Below are positions 26,241-34,708 of a stretch of 64,000 nucleotides of DNA, piece by piece. Made by a program: the position numbers and the translations under genes. Under the pieces are notes generated by a model. It was given only the letters and a program-made list of their open reading frames with translations. It ran no database searches and was not told where the DNA came from. Position 1 is the first letter of the stretch; each line of letters opens with the position of its first letter. The DNA is from Allobosea sp. (GTDB taxonomy: Bacteria; Pseudomonadota; Alphaproteobacteria; Rhizobiales; Beijerinckiaceae): assembly GCA_024231975.1 (NCBI GenBank), contig JAAEQB010000026.1, positions 1-64,000 of the forward strand, in the 5' to 3' direction.

Positions 26241-26942
26241 ATGCCAACCATTGCGCTGGTCGACGACGACCGCAACATCCTGACCTCGGTTTCGATCGCT
26301 TTGGAGGCCGAGGGCTATCGCATCCAGACCTATACGGACGGCGCCTCCGCCCTCGACGGGCTGAAGCAGAATCCGCCCGACCTCGCCATCTTCGACATCA
26401 AGATGCCGCGCATGGACGGGATGGAGCTGCTGCGCCGCCTGCGTCAGAAGTCGGACCTGCCGGTGATCTTCCTGACCTCGAAGGACGAGGAGATCGACGA
26501 GCTCTTCGGCCTGAAGATGGGCGCCGACGACTTCATCCGCAAACCGTTCTCGCAGCGCCTCCTGGTCGAGCGCGTCAAGGCGATCCTGCGCCGAGCCGGC
26601 GCCAAGGATGCGAGCGCGGTTGTTCGCACCGAGGACGCCAAGGCGCTGGAGCGGGGGCTGCTGCGGATGGATCCGGAGCGCCACACCTGCACCTGGAAGG
26701 GCGAGCCGGTGACGCTGACCGTCACCGAGTTCCTGATCCTGCAGTCGCTGGCGCAGCGCCCGGGCGTGGTGAAGAGCCGCAACGCGCTGATGGACGCGGC
26801 CTATGACGACGAGGTCTATGTCGACGACCGCACCATCGACAGCCACATCAAGCGCCTGCGCAAGAAGTTCAATCAGGTCGACGTCGATTTCGACATGATC
26901 GAGACGCTCTACGGCGTCGGCTACCGCTTCAAGGAGACCTGA
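26241..26942 (+). CDS. chvI: Response regulator ChvI
   Basis: A 233-residue OmpR-family regulator. Receiver motifs are ALVDDDRNIL, phosphoacceptor Asp52 (FDIKMPRMDG) and FIRKPF; the winged helix ends DDRTIDSHIKRLRKKF and VGYRFKE. With ChvG it controls envelope, acid-response and host-interaction genes in Agrobacterium, Sinorhizobium and Brucella (BvrR). The frame is open upstream but the ATG at 26241 fits the family. chvG follows after 64 nt. Confidence 0.96.
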   Translation: MPTIALVDDDRNILTSVSIALEAEGYRIQTYTDGASALDGLKQNPPDLAIFDIKMPRMDGMELLRRLRQKSDLPVIFLTSKDEEIDELFGLKMGADDFIRKPFSQRLLVERVKAILRRAGAKDASAVVRTEDAKALERGLLRMDPERHTCTWKGEPVTLTVTEFLILQSLAQRPGVVKSRNALMDAAYDDEVYVDDRTIDSHIKRLRKKFNQVDVDFDMIETLYGVGYRFKET

Positions 26943-27006
26943 GAAGCACCCCGGCGCGGCTCGAAACCGCGTTTGCGCGCGCGCCGGGACAGGGTATGAG
27001 CCGCTC

Positions 27007-28803
27007 ATGGCGACCATCGAACAGGAAGGGGCCCGTACCGGCGGGCCGCGGCCGGGGCTGACGCTGCGTCGTCGCGCCGCGCTGTTCGGCCGTCGCATGC
27101 TGCGCGCCGTCTCCGGGCGGGCCGCCTCCAGCCTGACCCGGCGCATCGTCGTCCTCAATCTCGCCGGCCTCGTCGCGCTGCTCGTCGGCTTCCTCTACCT
27201 CAACCAGTTCCGCGAGGGCCTGATCGAGGCGCGGGTGCAGAGCCTTTTGACCCAGGGCGAGATCATCGCCGGCGCCATCGCCGCCTCCGCCACGGTCGAG
27301 ACCGACACGATCGCGATCGATCCGGACAAGCTGCTGCAGATGCAGGCCGGCGAGAGCGGTGCCATCGCCGAGGACCCGCTCGACTTCTCGATCAATCCGG
27401 AAAAGGTCGCCCCGCTGCTGCGCCGGCTGGTGACGCCGACCAAGACGCGCGCCCGCATCTACGACAAGGATGGGATGCTGACACTGGATTCGCGCAATCT
27501 CTATTCGCGCGGCGACATCCTGCGGCTCGATCTGCCGCGTATCGGTGAAAGCGACGAGCCGCCCTTGCTCGAGCGCACCTGGAACATGTTCCGCAACCGG
27601 CTCGGTCGCGCCGACGTGCCGGCCTATGACGACTTCGCCAACGCCAACGGCAGATCCTACACCGAGGTCGCCCGGGCGCTGGCCGGCTCGCCGGCGAGCG
27701 TGGTGCGCGTCAACACCCGTGGCGAGACCATCGTCTCGGTGGCGGTGCCGGTCCAGCGCTTCCGGGCCGTGCGGGGCGCGCTGCTGCTCTCGACGCAAGG
27801 CGGCGACATCGACGCGGTCATCGCCTCCGAGCGCTACGCCATCTTTCAGGTCTTCGCCGTCGCCGCCGGCGTGATGATCATCCTGTCGGTGCTGCTCGCC
27901 GGCACCATCGCCGAGCCGATCCGCAAGCTCGCCGACGCCGCCCAACGCGTGCGCCGCGGCGTCAAGTCGCGCGAGGAGATCCCGGACTTCTCCAGCCGCC
28001 ATGACGAGATCGGCCATCTCTCCGGCTCGTTCCGCGAGATGACGCAGGCGCTCTACAATCGCATGGAGGCGATCGAGCGCTTCGCCGCCGACGTCGCCCA
28101 CGAGCTGAAGAACCCTCTGACCTCGTTGCGCAGTGCCGTCGAGACCCTGCCGCTGGCGAAGAACGAGGAGTCCCGCAGCCGCCTGCTCGCGGTGATCCGT
28201 CACGATGTGAAGCGGCTCGACCGCCTGATCACCGACATCTCCGACGCCTCGCGCCTCGATGCCGAGCTCGCCCGTGACGACGCCGTCGCGCTCGACGTCG
28301 CCCAATTGGTCGAGGCCGTCGTCTCGGTCCAGAACCAGATCCGCCGCGAGGGCCAGCCGGTCGTCGAGCTCACGGTCGATCGGCGCGCCGGCCAACGCCC
28401 GGGCGCCGACCCCTTCCGCGTGCTCGGGCACGATTCCCGCCTCGGCCAGGTCTTCGTCAACCTGATCGAGAACGCCCGCTCCTTCTCGCCGGCCGACAAG
28501 CCGGTCAGGGTCAAGCTCTCGCGCGTCGCCGGTGACGTCCTGATCACCGTGGAGGATGACGGGCCCGGCATCCCCCCGCATGCGCTGGAGCGGATCTTCG
28601 AGCGCTTCTACACCGACCGGCCGGAGAGCGGCTTCGGCCAGAATTCCGGCCTCGGCCTCTCGATTTCGCGCCAGATCGTCGAAGCCCATCGCGGCACGAT
28701 CCGGGCCGAGAACCGCTATGCCTCCGAGCAGTCGGAAGGCGAGGACAAGCGGCTCGGCGCCCGCTTCATCGTGCGCCTGCCGGCCGCTGTGCAGCCGGCA
28801 TGA
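27007..28803 (+). CDS. chvG: Sensor histidine kinase ChvG/ExoS/BvrS
   Basis: A 598-residue kinase. The first membrane helix (about 48-68, VVLNLAGLVALLVGFLYL) is followed by a periplasmic sensor region of roughly 210 residues. The second helix (about 280-305) leads into HAMP, then the H-box FAADVAHELKNPLTSLRS (His365). The HATPase domain shows NLIENARSF, DDGPGIPP and NSGLGLSIS. In relatives the periplasmic protein ExoR restrains this kinase. Its stop overlaps hprK by 4 nt, tying envelope signalling to the nitrogen-type PTS. Confidence 0.96.
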   Translation: MATIEQEGARTGGPRPGLTLRRRAALFGRRMLRAVSGRAASSLTRRIVVLNLAGLVALLVGFLYLNQFREGLIEARVQSLLTQGEIIAGAIAASATVETDTIAIDPDKLLQMQAGESGAIAEDPLDFSINPEKVAPLLRRLVTPTKTRARIYDKDGMLTLDSRNLYSRGDILRLDLPRIGESDEPPLLERTWNMFRNRLGRADVPAYDDFANANGRSYTEVARALAGSPASVVRVNTRGETIVSVAVPVQRFRAVRGALLLSTQGGDIDAVIASERYAIFQVFAVAAGVMIILSVLLAGTIAEPIRKLADAAQRVRRGVKSREEIPDFSSRHDEIGHLSGSFREMTQALYNRMEAIERFAADVAHELKNPLTSLRSAVETLPLAKNEESRSRLLAVIRHDVKRLDRLITDISDASRLDAELARDDAVALDVAQLVEAVVSVQNQIRREGQPVVELTVDRRAGQRPGADPFRVLGHDSRLGQVFVNLIENARSFSPADKPVRVKLSRVAGDVLITVEDDGPGIPPHALERIFERFYTDRPESGFGQNSGLGLSISRQIVEAHRGTIRAENRYASEQSEGEDKRLGARFIVRLPAAVQPA

Positions 28804-29252
28804 CCGCGGCGCCTCCGCTTCGCCTGCATGCCAGCGCCGTCGTGATCGGCGAGGCCGGCATACTGATCCGCGGCGCGTCGGGTGCCGGCAAGTCGAGCCT
28901 GGCGCTGGCGCTGATCGGCGCGGCGCAGGCGCAAGGCCGTTTCGCCAGGCTCATCGCCGACGACCGCACCGAGATCGTCGTGCGCGCCGGCCGTCTCCTT
29001 GCTGCGCCGGTCCCGCCGATCGAGGGGCTGGTCGAGCGCCGCGGCCTCGGCCTGACGCCGGAACCGCATCTTGCCGCCGCGGTGCTGCGGCTGGTGATCG
29101 ATTGCGGCACCGAGCCCGAGCGCATGCCGGAACCCGAAGCGCTGGTCGAGACGATCGCCGGTGTCACCCTGCCGCGATTGTCCCTGCTTCCGCGGCCCGG
29201 CGACGAACGCCTGATCCTGACGGCGCTTGCGCTCTTCGCCGGCTCTGATTGA
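28800..29252 (+). CDS. hprK: HPr kinase/phosphorylase, short alphaproteobacterial form
   Basis: A 150-residue protein corresponding only to the C-terminal catalytic domain of HprK; the N-terminal domain of Firmicute enzymes is absent, as is normal in alphaproteobacteria. The Walker A GASGAGKSS is at 25-33. The region LVERRGLG followed by LVIDC matches the family signature. It would phosphorylate HPr at a serine (Ser74 of the HPr encoded downstream). The ATG overlaps the chvG stop. Confidence 0.94.
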   Translation: MTAAPPLRLHASAVVIGEAGILIRGASGAGKSSLALALIGAAQAQGRFARLIADDRTEIVVRAGRLLAAPVPPIEGLVERRGLGLTPEPHLAAAVLRLVIDCGTEPERMPEPEALVETIAGVTLPRLSLLPRPGDERLILTALALFAGSD

Positions 29253-29357
29253 ATTGGTTTTGATGAGTTCGAGACAAGCGCCTTGCCTATCTTTCGCACC
29301 TGCCGCATAAACCGCGACCTTGTCCGGGCGCCGATGGGCGCTCTTCGGTGGGACTGA

Positions 29358-29759
29358 ATGATCGGACTCGTGCTTGTCACGCATGGGCACCTGGCGACGG
29401 AATTCCGCGCCGCGCTCGAGCATGTCGTTGGCCCCCAGGCCAACCTGGCCACCATCGCCATCGCCCCCGATGACGACATGGAGGGGCGTCGGCGCGACAT
29501 CATCGCGGCGGTGGAGCAGGTCGAGACCGGCAAGGGCGTCATCGTCCTCACCGACATGTTCGGCGGCACGCCCTCCAACCTCGCCATCTCGGTGATGGAG
29601 CCGGGCCGGATCGACGTCGTCGCCGGCATCAACCTGCCGATGCTGATCAAGCTCGCCAGCGTGCGCGAGGAGAAGACCCTCGACGAAGCCGTCAGCAGCG
29701 CGCAGGATGCGGGCCGGAAATACATCACGGTGGCCAGCCGCGTGCTCGCGGGCAAATGA
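29358..29759 (+). CDS. PTS system EIIA component, mannose family
   Basis: A 133-residue EIIA-Man-type protein. The phosphorylated histidine is His9 in LVLVTHGHLATEF; TDMFGGTPSN is the second family motif. No EIIB/EIIC/EIID transport subunits are present, so this belongs to the regulatory PTS of alphaproteobacteria, not a sugar transporter. It overlaps the HPr start by 4 nt. Confidence 0.95.
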   Translation: MIGLVLVTHGHLATEFRAALEHVVGPQANLATIAIAPDDDMEGRRRDIIAAVEQVETGKGVIVLTDMFGGTPSNLAISVMEPGRIDVVAGINLPMLIKLASVREEKTLDEAVSSAQDAGRKYITVASRVLAGK

Positions 29760-30109
29760 GGTTCGGCGTGCAAGGCATGCGCGAAGACGAGATCCGCGAC
29801 GAAGACTGCGACTGCACCGAGGTCGAGATTCCGGCCGGCGCCGTCTATGGCGAGTTCCAGATCGTCAACAAGAAGGGGCTGCACGCCCGCGCCACCGCGA
29901 AATTCGTGCAATGCGCCAGCCAGTTCGACGCCGACATCACCGTGTCCCGCTGCGGCGAGACGGTCGGCGCCACCTCGATCATGGGCATCCTGACCCTGGG
30001 CGCCGGTATCGGCTCGACCATCACCGTGGTCGCCAAGGGAGCCGACGCCAATGATGCGCTGAAAGCGCTGGGCGCGCTCGTTGCCGACAGGTTCGGCGAA
30101 GGCGAATAG
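29756..30109 (+). CDS. HPr phosphocarrier protein
   Basis: A 117-residue HPr with an N-terminal extension of about 30 acidic residues. The EI-dependent histidine is His43 in GLHARATAKF, and the HprK-dependent serine is in TSIMGILTLG (Ser74). Both phosphorylation sites are intact, which fits the neighbouring hprK. The ATG overlaps the EIIA stop (ATGA). Enzyme I is not in the window. Six nucleotides after its stop region a small membrane protein gene begins. Confidence 0.95.
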   Translation: MRFGVQGMREDEIRDEDCDCTEVEIPAGAVYGEFQIVNKKGLHARATAKFVQCASQFDADITVSRCGETVGATSIMGILTLGAGIGSTITVVAKGADANDALKALGALVADRFGEGE

Positions 30110-30115
30110 CCGGTC

Positions 30116-30256
30116 ATGTGGACCGCGATCGACGCGCCGTCCGCTTCCGTCGACCTCATCGTTACGCTGATTGCCCTCGCCGGCTTCCTCCTGATGTTTC
30201 TGACCGGGCGCCTCTCGATCCGCCGGATCCGGGAGAAGGGCTGGTGGCCGTGGTAG
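30116..30256 (+). CDS. Small single-pass membrane protein (46 aa), unrecognised
   Basis: An ATG six bases after the HPr stop opens a 46-codon frame. The product begins MWTAIDAPSASVD, has one hydrophobic helix at about 14-30 (LIVTLIALAGFLLMFLTG), then a basic segment RLSIRRIREKG and ends WWPW. The purine-rich end of HPr (GAAGGCGAA) could serve as ribosome site. Positive-inside logic predicts the C-terminus in the cytoplasm. I do not recognise the family. Being last in the chvI-chvG-hprK-EIIA-HPr unit suggests a link to PTS or envelope signalling; this is inference only. Confidence 0.55.
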   Translation: MWTAIDAPSASVDLIVTLIALAGFLLMFLTGRLSIRRIREKGWWPW

Positions 30257-30293
30257 AGGCCACTGAGCAGGGCGCGTCGCGCTGTTTACTGCG

Positions 30294-30315
30294 GATATAA
30301 AGACATCTTTATATC
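30294..30315. promoter_or_regulatory. Palindromic operator upstream of ahcY (SahR-like)
   Basis: Perfect 10-bp arms GATATAAAGA (30294-30303) and TCTTTATATC (30306-30315) separated by two bases, in an otherwise GC-rich region. It sits 72 bp before the ahcY start and abuts a possible -35 (TTGATT). ArsR-family SahR repressors that sense S-adenosylhomocysteine control ahcY in proteobacteria, and an AT-rich palindrome of this type would suit one. No arsR-type gene is adjacent. Confidence 0.6.
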
Positions 30316-30387
30316 TTTGATTGCCTTCTGGCGGCGGCCCTGCTAGAGAGCCGCCGTCATTCAAAGCACGATCGATTGGAGCCCCCC

Positions 30388-31788
30388 GTGTCGAAGCAGG
30401 ATTACGTCGTCAAGGACATCAGCCTCGCGGATTACGGCCGCAAGGAAATCAACATGGCCCAGGACGAGATGCCGGGCCTGATGGCGATCCGCGCCGAGCA
30501 CAAGGGCAAGGCCCCGCTCAAGGGCGCCCGCATCGCCGGCTGCCTGCACATGACCATTCAGACCGCCGTTCTGATCGAGACCCTCAAGGAGCTCGGCGCG
30601 GACGTGCGCTGGTCGTCCTGCAACATCTTCTCGACCCAGGACCACGCCGCTGCGGCGATCGCCGCCACCGGCACGCCGGTCTTCGCCATCAAGGGCGAGA
30701 CGCTGGAGGAGTACTGGGAGTACGTGCTGCGTACCGCGACCTGGGGCGACGGCGGCACGCCGAACATGATCCTCGACGATGGCGGCGACCTGACCATGCT
30801 GATCATCCTCGGCGCCGAGGCCGAGGCCGGCAATGCCGCCTTCCTCGACAAGCCGGGCAATGAGGAAGAGACGATCTTCTTCGCGCTGATCAAGCGCGAG
30901 CTGAAGGCCAATCCTGGCTGGTTCACCAAGACCCGCGCCGCGATCAAGGGCGTCTCCGAGGAGACCACCACCGGCGTGCACCGTCTCTACGAGCTCGCCA
31001 AGGCCAGCCGCCTGCCGTTCCCGGCGATCAACGTCAACGACAGCGTCACCAAGTCGAAGTTCGACAACCTCTATGGCTGCCGCGAGTCGCTGGTCGACGC
31101 CATCCGCCGCGGCACCGACGTGATGATGTCGGGCAAGGTCGCGGTCGTCGCCGGCTATGGCGACGTCGGCAAGGGCTCGGCCGCCTCGCTGCGCCAGGCC
31201 GGCTGCCGCGTCCTCGTCACCGAGATCGACCCGATCTGCGCCCTGCAGGCGGCGATGGAGGGCTATGAGGTCGTCACCATGGAGGACGCCGCCCCGCGCG
31301 CCGACATCTTCGTGACCGCGACCGGCAATCTCGACGTCATCACCGTCGACCACATGCGTGCGATGAAGCACCGCGCCATCGTCTGCAACATCGGCCACTT
31401 CGACTCGGAGATTCAGGTCGCCGGCCTGAAGAACTTCAAGTGGGACAACGTCAAGCCGCAGGTCGACGAGATCGAGTTCCCCGACGGCAAACGCATCATC
31501 CTGCTCTCGGAAGGCCGCCTGGTGAACCTCGGCAACGCGACCGGCCACCCGTCCTTCGTGATGTCCTGCTCGTTCTCGAACCAGACGCTGGCCCAGGTCG
31601 AGCTCTGGAACCACCACGCCAAGTACGAGAACAAGGTCTACACCCTGCCCAAGCACCTCGACGAGAAGGTCGCGGCGCTCCACCTCGCCAAGGTCGGCGC
31701 CAAGCTGACCAAGCTCAACGACGCCCAGGCGAAGTATATCGGCGTCTCGCAGGCCGGCCCGTTCAAGCCGGAGCTCTATCGCTACTGA
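30388..31788 (+). CDS. ahcY: Adenosylhomocysteinase
   Basis: A 466-residue S-adenosylhomocysteine hydrolase that splits SAH into adenosine and homocysteine in the methyl cycle. The NAD-binding motif VAGYGDVGKGSA and the N-terminal substrate motif GCLHMTIQTAVLIETL are intact, and the C-terminus KPELYRY is the usual ending that completes the neighbouring active site. The GTG at 30388 after GGAGCC is chosen; a TTG four codons earlier is possible. Two hairpins downstream terminate it. Confidence 0.97.
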   Translation: MSKQDYVVKDISLADYGRKEINMAQDEMPGLMAIRAEHKGKAPLKGARIAGCLHMTIQTAVLIETLKELGADVRWSSCNIFSTQDHAAAAIAATGTPVFAIKGETLEEYWEYVLRTATWGDGGTPNMILDDGGDLTMLIILGAEAEAGNAAFLDKPGNEEETIFFALIKRELKANPGWFTKTRAAIKGVSEETTTGVHRLYELAKASRLPFPAINVNDSVTKSKFDNLYGCRESLVDAIRRGTDVMMSGKVAVVAGYGDVGKGSAASLRQAGCRVLVTEIDPICALQAAMEGYEVVTMEDAAPRADIFVTATGNLDVITVDHMRAMKHRAIVCNIGHFDSEIQVAGLKNFKWDNVKPQVDEIEFPDGKRIILLSEGRLVNLGNATGHPSFVMSCSFSNQTLAQVELWNHHAKYENKVYTLPKHLDEKVAALHLAKVGAKLTKLNDAQAKYIGVSQAGPFKPELYRY

Positions 31789-31791
31789 CGC

Positions 31792-31821
31792 CTTCGCCCG
31801 GCCGCCTCCGGCCGGGCGAAG
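31792..31821 (+). terminator. Strong hairpin after ahcY
   Basis: Twelve-base perfect arms CTTCGCCCGGCC (31792-31803) and GGCCGGGCGAAG (31810-31821) with a 6-nt loop, three bases after the ahcY stop. There is no T-run, so it may stabilise the 3' end or act with the second hairpin. Confidence 0.65.
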
Positions 31822-31873
31822 CGACATCGCGCCACCGGGAACATCGTTCCCGGGCCCGGCGCCCCTCTTTCAG

Positions 31874-31899
31874 AAGCCCGGCCTCGTGCCGGGCTTTTT
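31874..31899 (+). terminator. Rho-independent terminator
   Basis: Arms AAGCCCGGC (31874-31882) and GCCGGGCTT (31888-31896) with loop CTCGT, followed by further T residues: a classical intrinsic terminator for ahcY. Confidence 0.85.
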
Positions 31900-32263
31900 C
31901 GCATTCAGGGCCAATCATCGCCTTTCACACTACTAATAGATGCGCTGCATCGGCTGGCATCAACTTGTTGATGTCGCTCCATTGGTTTCGCATGTGGTCG
32001 CCGCCATTCGGCCTTTACCGTCGATTAAGCACTTCCTGCCGGAGTCGTGCGGTGATTACAGTGGCACTGATTCGGGCGGCCGGCAGGCTTCGCATGTGGC
32101 GTCCGGTTTCGTGCAGCGGTGGCTTTGCGGGTTGCGGGCGTGGGTCCTTCAGGGGAGCCATGGCCGGTTGTCGCGTTGGCGGCACCCCGTGATTGCGGCC
32201 GGAAGATTGGCCTGGGACAGGACGGATGCGAGAATGAGACGGGCAAGGCAGGCCGGACGGGAG
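31900..32263 (+). other. Non-coding leader region before divL
   Basis: About 360 bp without a convincing gene; the frame of divL is open here but lacks coding character. It contains a 16-bp palindrome with arms CATCAAC and GTTGATG (31958-31973), a CtrA-like box at 32014-32028 and one GANTC site near 32068. It probably holds the divL promoter. Confidence 0.5.
32014..32028 (+). promoter_or_regulatory. CtrA-like box upstream of divL
   Basis: TTTA-N7-TTAA, one mismatch from the CtrA consensus TTAA-N7-TTAA. It is of interest because DivL feeds into CtrA phosphorylation. It is single and imperfect, so binding is speculative. Confidence 0.3.
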
Positions 32264-34708
32264 ATGAACGGAGTGGTCCGCTTCCTCCTGCCCGGACTTG
32301 CCGGCGCAGCGCCGGCTCCCGCTCTCGCCCAGGCCGAGATGCTGCTGCCCTTGCGCGGCGATTGGCTCAGCGCCGGCGGCCTGTCGCTGATCTTCGTCGG
32401 GCTCATCGTCTTCGCCACCACCACCTCGATCCTCTATGTCCGGGAGCGCTCACGCTGGACGCGCCGGGAAGGCGAGCTCGCGGCCGGGCTGGAGGAGGCG
32501 CGCGGTCATCAGGAGCGGCTCAGCGCCCTGCTCGCGAGCGACCGCCAGGTCGTGCTGAGCTGGGACGGGCCTAAGGCGAGCCCGGTCGTCGAAGGCGACA
32601 GCGGCTTCCTCGGCATCGGCGGTTCCGCCCTGGCGCAGGCTTACGGCACCTGGGCACCACCGACCGAGGCGAAACGCCTGGAGCTCGCGACCGAGGCCCT
32701 CAAGGAACGTGGCGAGGCCTTCGCCTTCACCTTCAAGGCCAAGGCCGGACGCTTCGTCGATGCGGAAGGCCGGCCCGTCGCTGGCCGCGCCGTGATCCGC
32801 CTGCGCGAGGTCGGTGGCGAGCGGGCCCGGGCCCTGGCGCTGGAGGGCGAGCTCGGCAAGCTCGCCAGCGACCATGCTGCGCTCACGACCCTGCTTGCCG
32901 GCGTGCCGCAGCCGGTCTGGATGCGCGCCACAGATGGCCGCCTGAGCTGGGTCAACGCCGCCTATGCCCGCGCCGTCGAGGCCTCGGACAGCCAGCAGGC
33001 GGTCACGGCCGGGCTCGATTTGTTCGATCGCAGCGAGCGCGAGGCGGCGGCCAAGGCGCGCAAGGACGGCCGCGTCTTCCAGCTGCGTGCGCCCGTGGTC
33101 ATGGCCGGCCAGCGCCGCATCGTCGATGTCATGGAGACGCCGACGCCCTCGGGCTATGCCGGCATCGCCACCGATATGAGCGAGTTGGAGGCGGTTCGCG
33201 CCGATCTGCAGCGCCAGATGGATGCGCATGTGCGCACGCTCGATCGGCTCAAGACTGGCGTCGCCGTCTTCGACGCCTCGCAGCGCCTAGTCTATCGCAA
33301 CAGCGGCTATGAGGCGCTCTGGTCGCTCGACCCGGGCTTCCTCGATTCAAGCCCCACGGATGGCGAGATCCTCGACCGCCTGCGCACCGAGCGCCGCCTG
33401 CCCGAGCTCGGCGACTATCGCACCTGGAAGGCCCAGGTCCATGCCGCCTATACCGCGACGCGCGCCAGCGAGGATTGGTGGTATCTGCCTGATGGCCGCA
33501 CCGTCCATGTCGTCGCCAGCCCGAACCCGCAGGGCGGCGTCACCTATCTCTTCGACGACGAGACCGAGCGCTTCACCCTGGAATCGCGCTTCAACGCGCT
33601 CTCGCGCACCCAGCGCGAGACGCTCGACTCATTGCGCGAAGGCGTCGCCGTGTTCGGCTCGGACGGGCGCCTCAAGCTCTCCAACCCGGCCTTCGCCCAG
33701 CTCTGGAAGCTCTCGCCGGAGCGGGCTGCCGCGGCGCCCCATATCGACGAGGTCGTGGCGCTCAGCCGGCCGCTCTTCCCGGACGATGCCGTCTGGACCG
33801 AGATCCGCAGCGCTGTCGCCGGCGTGCGCGATGCGCGCGAGGACTACCGCTGCCATATGGAACGCCGCGACGGCACGGTGCTCGACTGCACCGCCGCGCC
33901 TTTGCCGGATGGCGCGACGCTGATCACCTTTGCCGACGTCACCGCCGGCGTGAACGTCGAGCGGGCGCTGACCGAGCGCAACGAGGCGCTGGAGCGCGTC
34001 TCGCGGCTGCGCGAGGAGTTCGTCCACCACGTCTCCTATGAATTGCGCTCGCCGTTGACCAACATCATCGGCTTCGCGCAATTGCTCGGCGAGGAGACGG
34101 TCGGCGCGCTCAACGACAAGCAGCGTGACTATACCGGCCACATCGTCCGCTCCTCCGGGGCGCTGCTCGCCATCATCAACGACATCCTCGATCTCGCCTC
34201 GATCGACAATGGTGCGCTCGCCCTCGATCTCGAGGAGGTCGACGTCGCCAAGAGCATCGCCCAGGCCGCGACCGGGCTGCAGGACCGGCTCACCGACAGC
34301 AAGCTGAGACTCGAGGTCGACATCGCCCCGCAGACCGGCCCTCTGCGCGCCGACCCCAAGCGCCTGCGTCAGATCCTGTTCAACCTGCTGTCGAACGCGA
34401 TCGGCTTCTCGCAGCCCGGCCAGACGATCCGCGTCAGCGCCGGCCGCTTCGGTGGCGAGATCCGCATCACCGTCGCCGACGAGGGCCGCGGCATCCCCGA
34501 CGAGGTCAAGGAAAAGGTGTTCGACCGCTTCGAGAGCCATTCGCTGGGCTCGCGCCATCGTGGCGTCGGGCTCGGCCTGTCGATGGTCCGTTCGATCGTC
34601 GAACTGCATGGCGGCCGCGTCGAGCTCGATTCGGCCCTGGGCCAGGGCACGCGCGTCACCGCCGTCTTTCCGCCTGAAGGCATGCGCATCTCGGACGCCG
34701 CTGAATGA
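32264..34708 (+). CDS. divL: DivL-type tyrosine-bearing sensor kinase
   Basis: An 814-residue protein with one N-terminal membrane helix (about residues 34-55), several PAS-like domains (about 210-560; for example LKTGVAVFDASQRLVYRN and LREGVAVFGSDGRLKLSN), then a kinase core. Its H-box reads HHVSYELRSPLTNIIGFAQLL: a tyrosine (Tyr592) replaces the phosphoacceptor histidine, the hallmark of DivL. DivL works with DivK and CckA to control CtrA and polar differentiation. The HATPase boxes (NLLSNAIGFS, DEGRGIP, GVGLGLSMV) look intact. ATG 32264 follows a GGACGGGAG stretch; ATG 32234 is an alternative. It overlaps tsaE by 4 nt. Confidence 0.92.
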   Translation: MNGVVRFLLPGLAGAAPAPALAQAEMLLPLRGDWLSAGGLSLIFVGLIVFATTTSILYVRERSRWTRREGELAAGLEEARGHQERLSALLASDRQVVLSWDGPKASPVVEGDSGFLGIGGSALAQAYGTWAPPTEAKRLELATEALKERGEAFAFTFKAKAGRFVDAEGRPVAGRAVIRLREVGGERARALALEGELGKLASDHAALTTLLAGVPQPVWMRATDGRLSWVNAAYARAVEASDSQQAVTAGLDLFDRSEREAAAKARKDGRVFQLRAPVVMAGQRRIVDVMETPTPSGYAGIATDMSELEAVRADLQRQMDAHVRTLDRLKTGVAVFDASQRLVYRNSGYEALWSLDPGFLDSSPTDGEILDRLRTERRLPELGDYRTWKAQVHAAYTATRASEDWWYLPDGRTVHVVASPNPQGGVTYLFDDETERFTLESRFNALSRTQRETLDSLREGVAVFGSDGRLKLSNPAFAQLWKLSPERAAAAPHIDEVVALSRPLFPDDAVWTEIRSAVAGVRDAREDYRCHMERRDGTVLDCTAAPLPDGATLITFADVTAGVNVERALTERNEALERVSRLREEFVHHVSYELRSPLTNIIGFAQLLGEETVGALNDKQRDYTGHIVRSSGALLAIINDILDLASIDNGALALDLEEVDVAKSIAQAATGLQDRLTDSKLRLEVDIAPQTGPLRADPKRLRQILFNLLSNAIGFSQPGQTIRVSAGRFGGEIRITVADEGRGIPDEVKEKVFDRFESHSLGSRHRGVGLGLSMVRSIVELHGGRVELDSALGQGTRVTAVFPPEGMRISDAAE

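Noticed and set aside
25344..27158. A 604-residue minus-strand protein across chvI
   Set aside because: Only the part after 26093 matches a known family; the rest is antisense to chvI.
31940..32263. N-terminal extension of DivL by over 100 residues
   Set aside because: The extension lacks family similarity and coding character; a signal/anchor helix directly follows ATG 32264.
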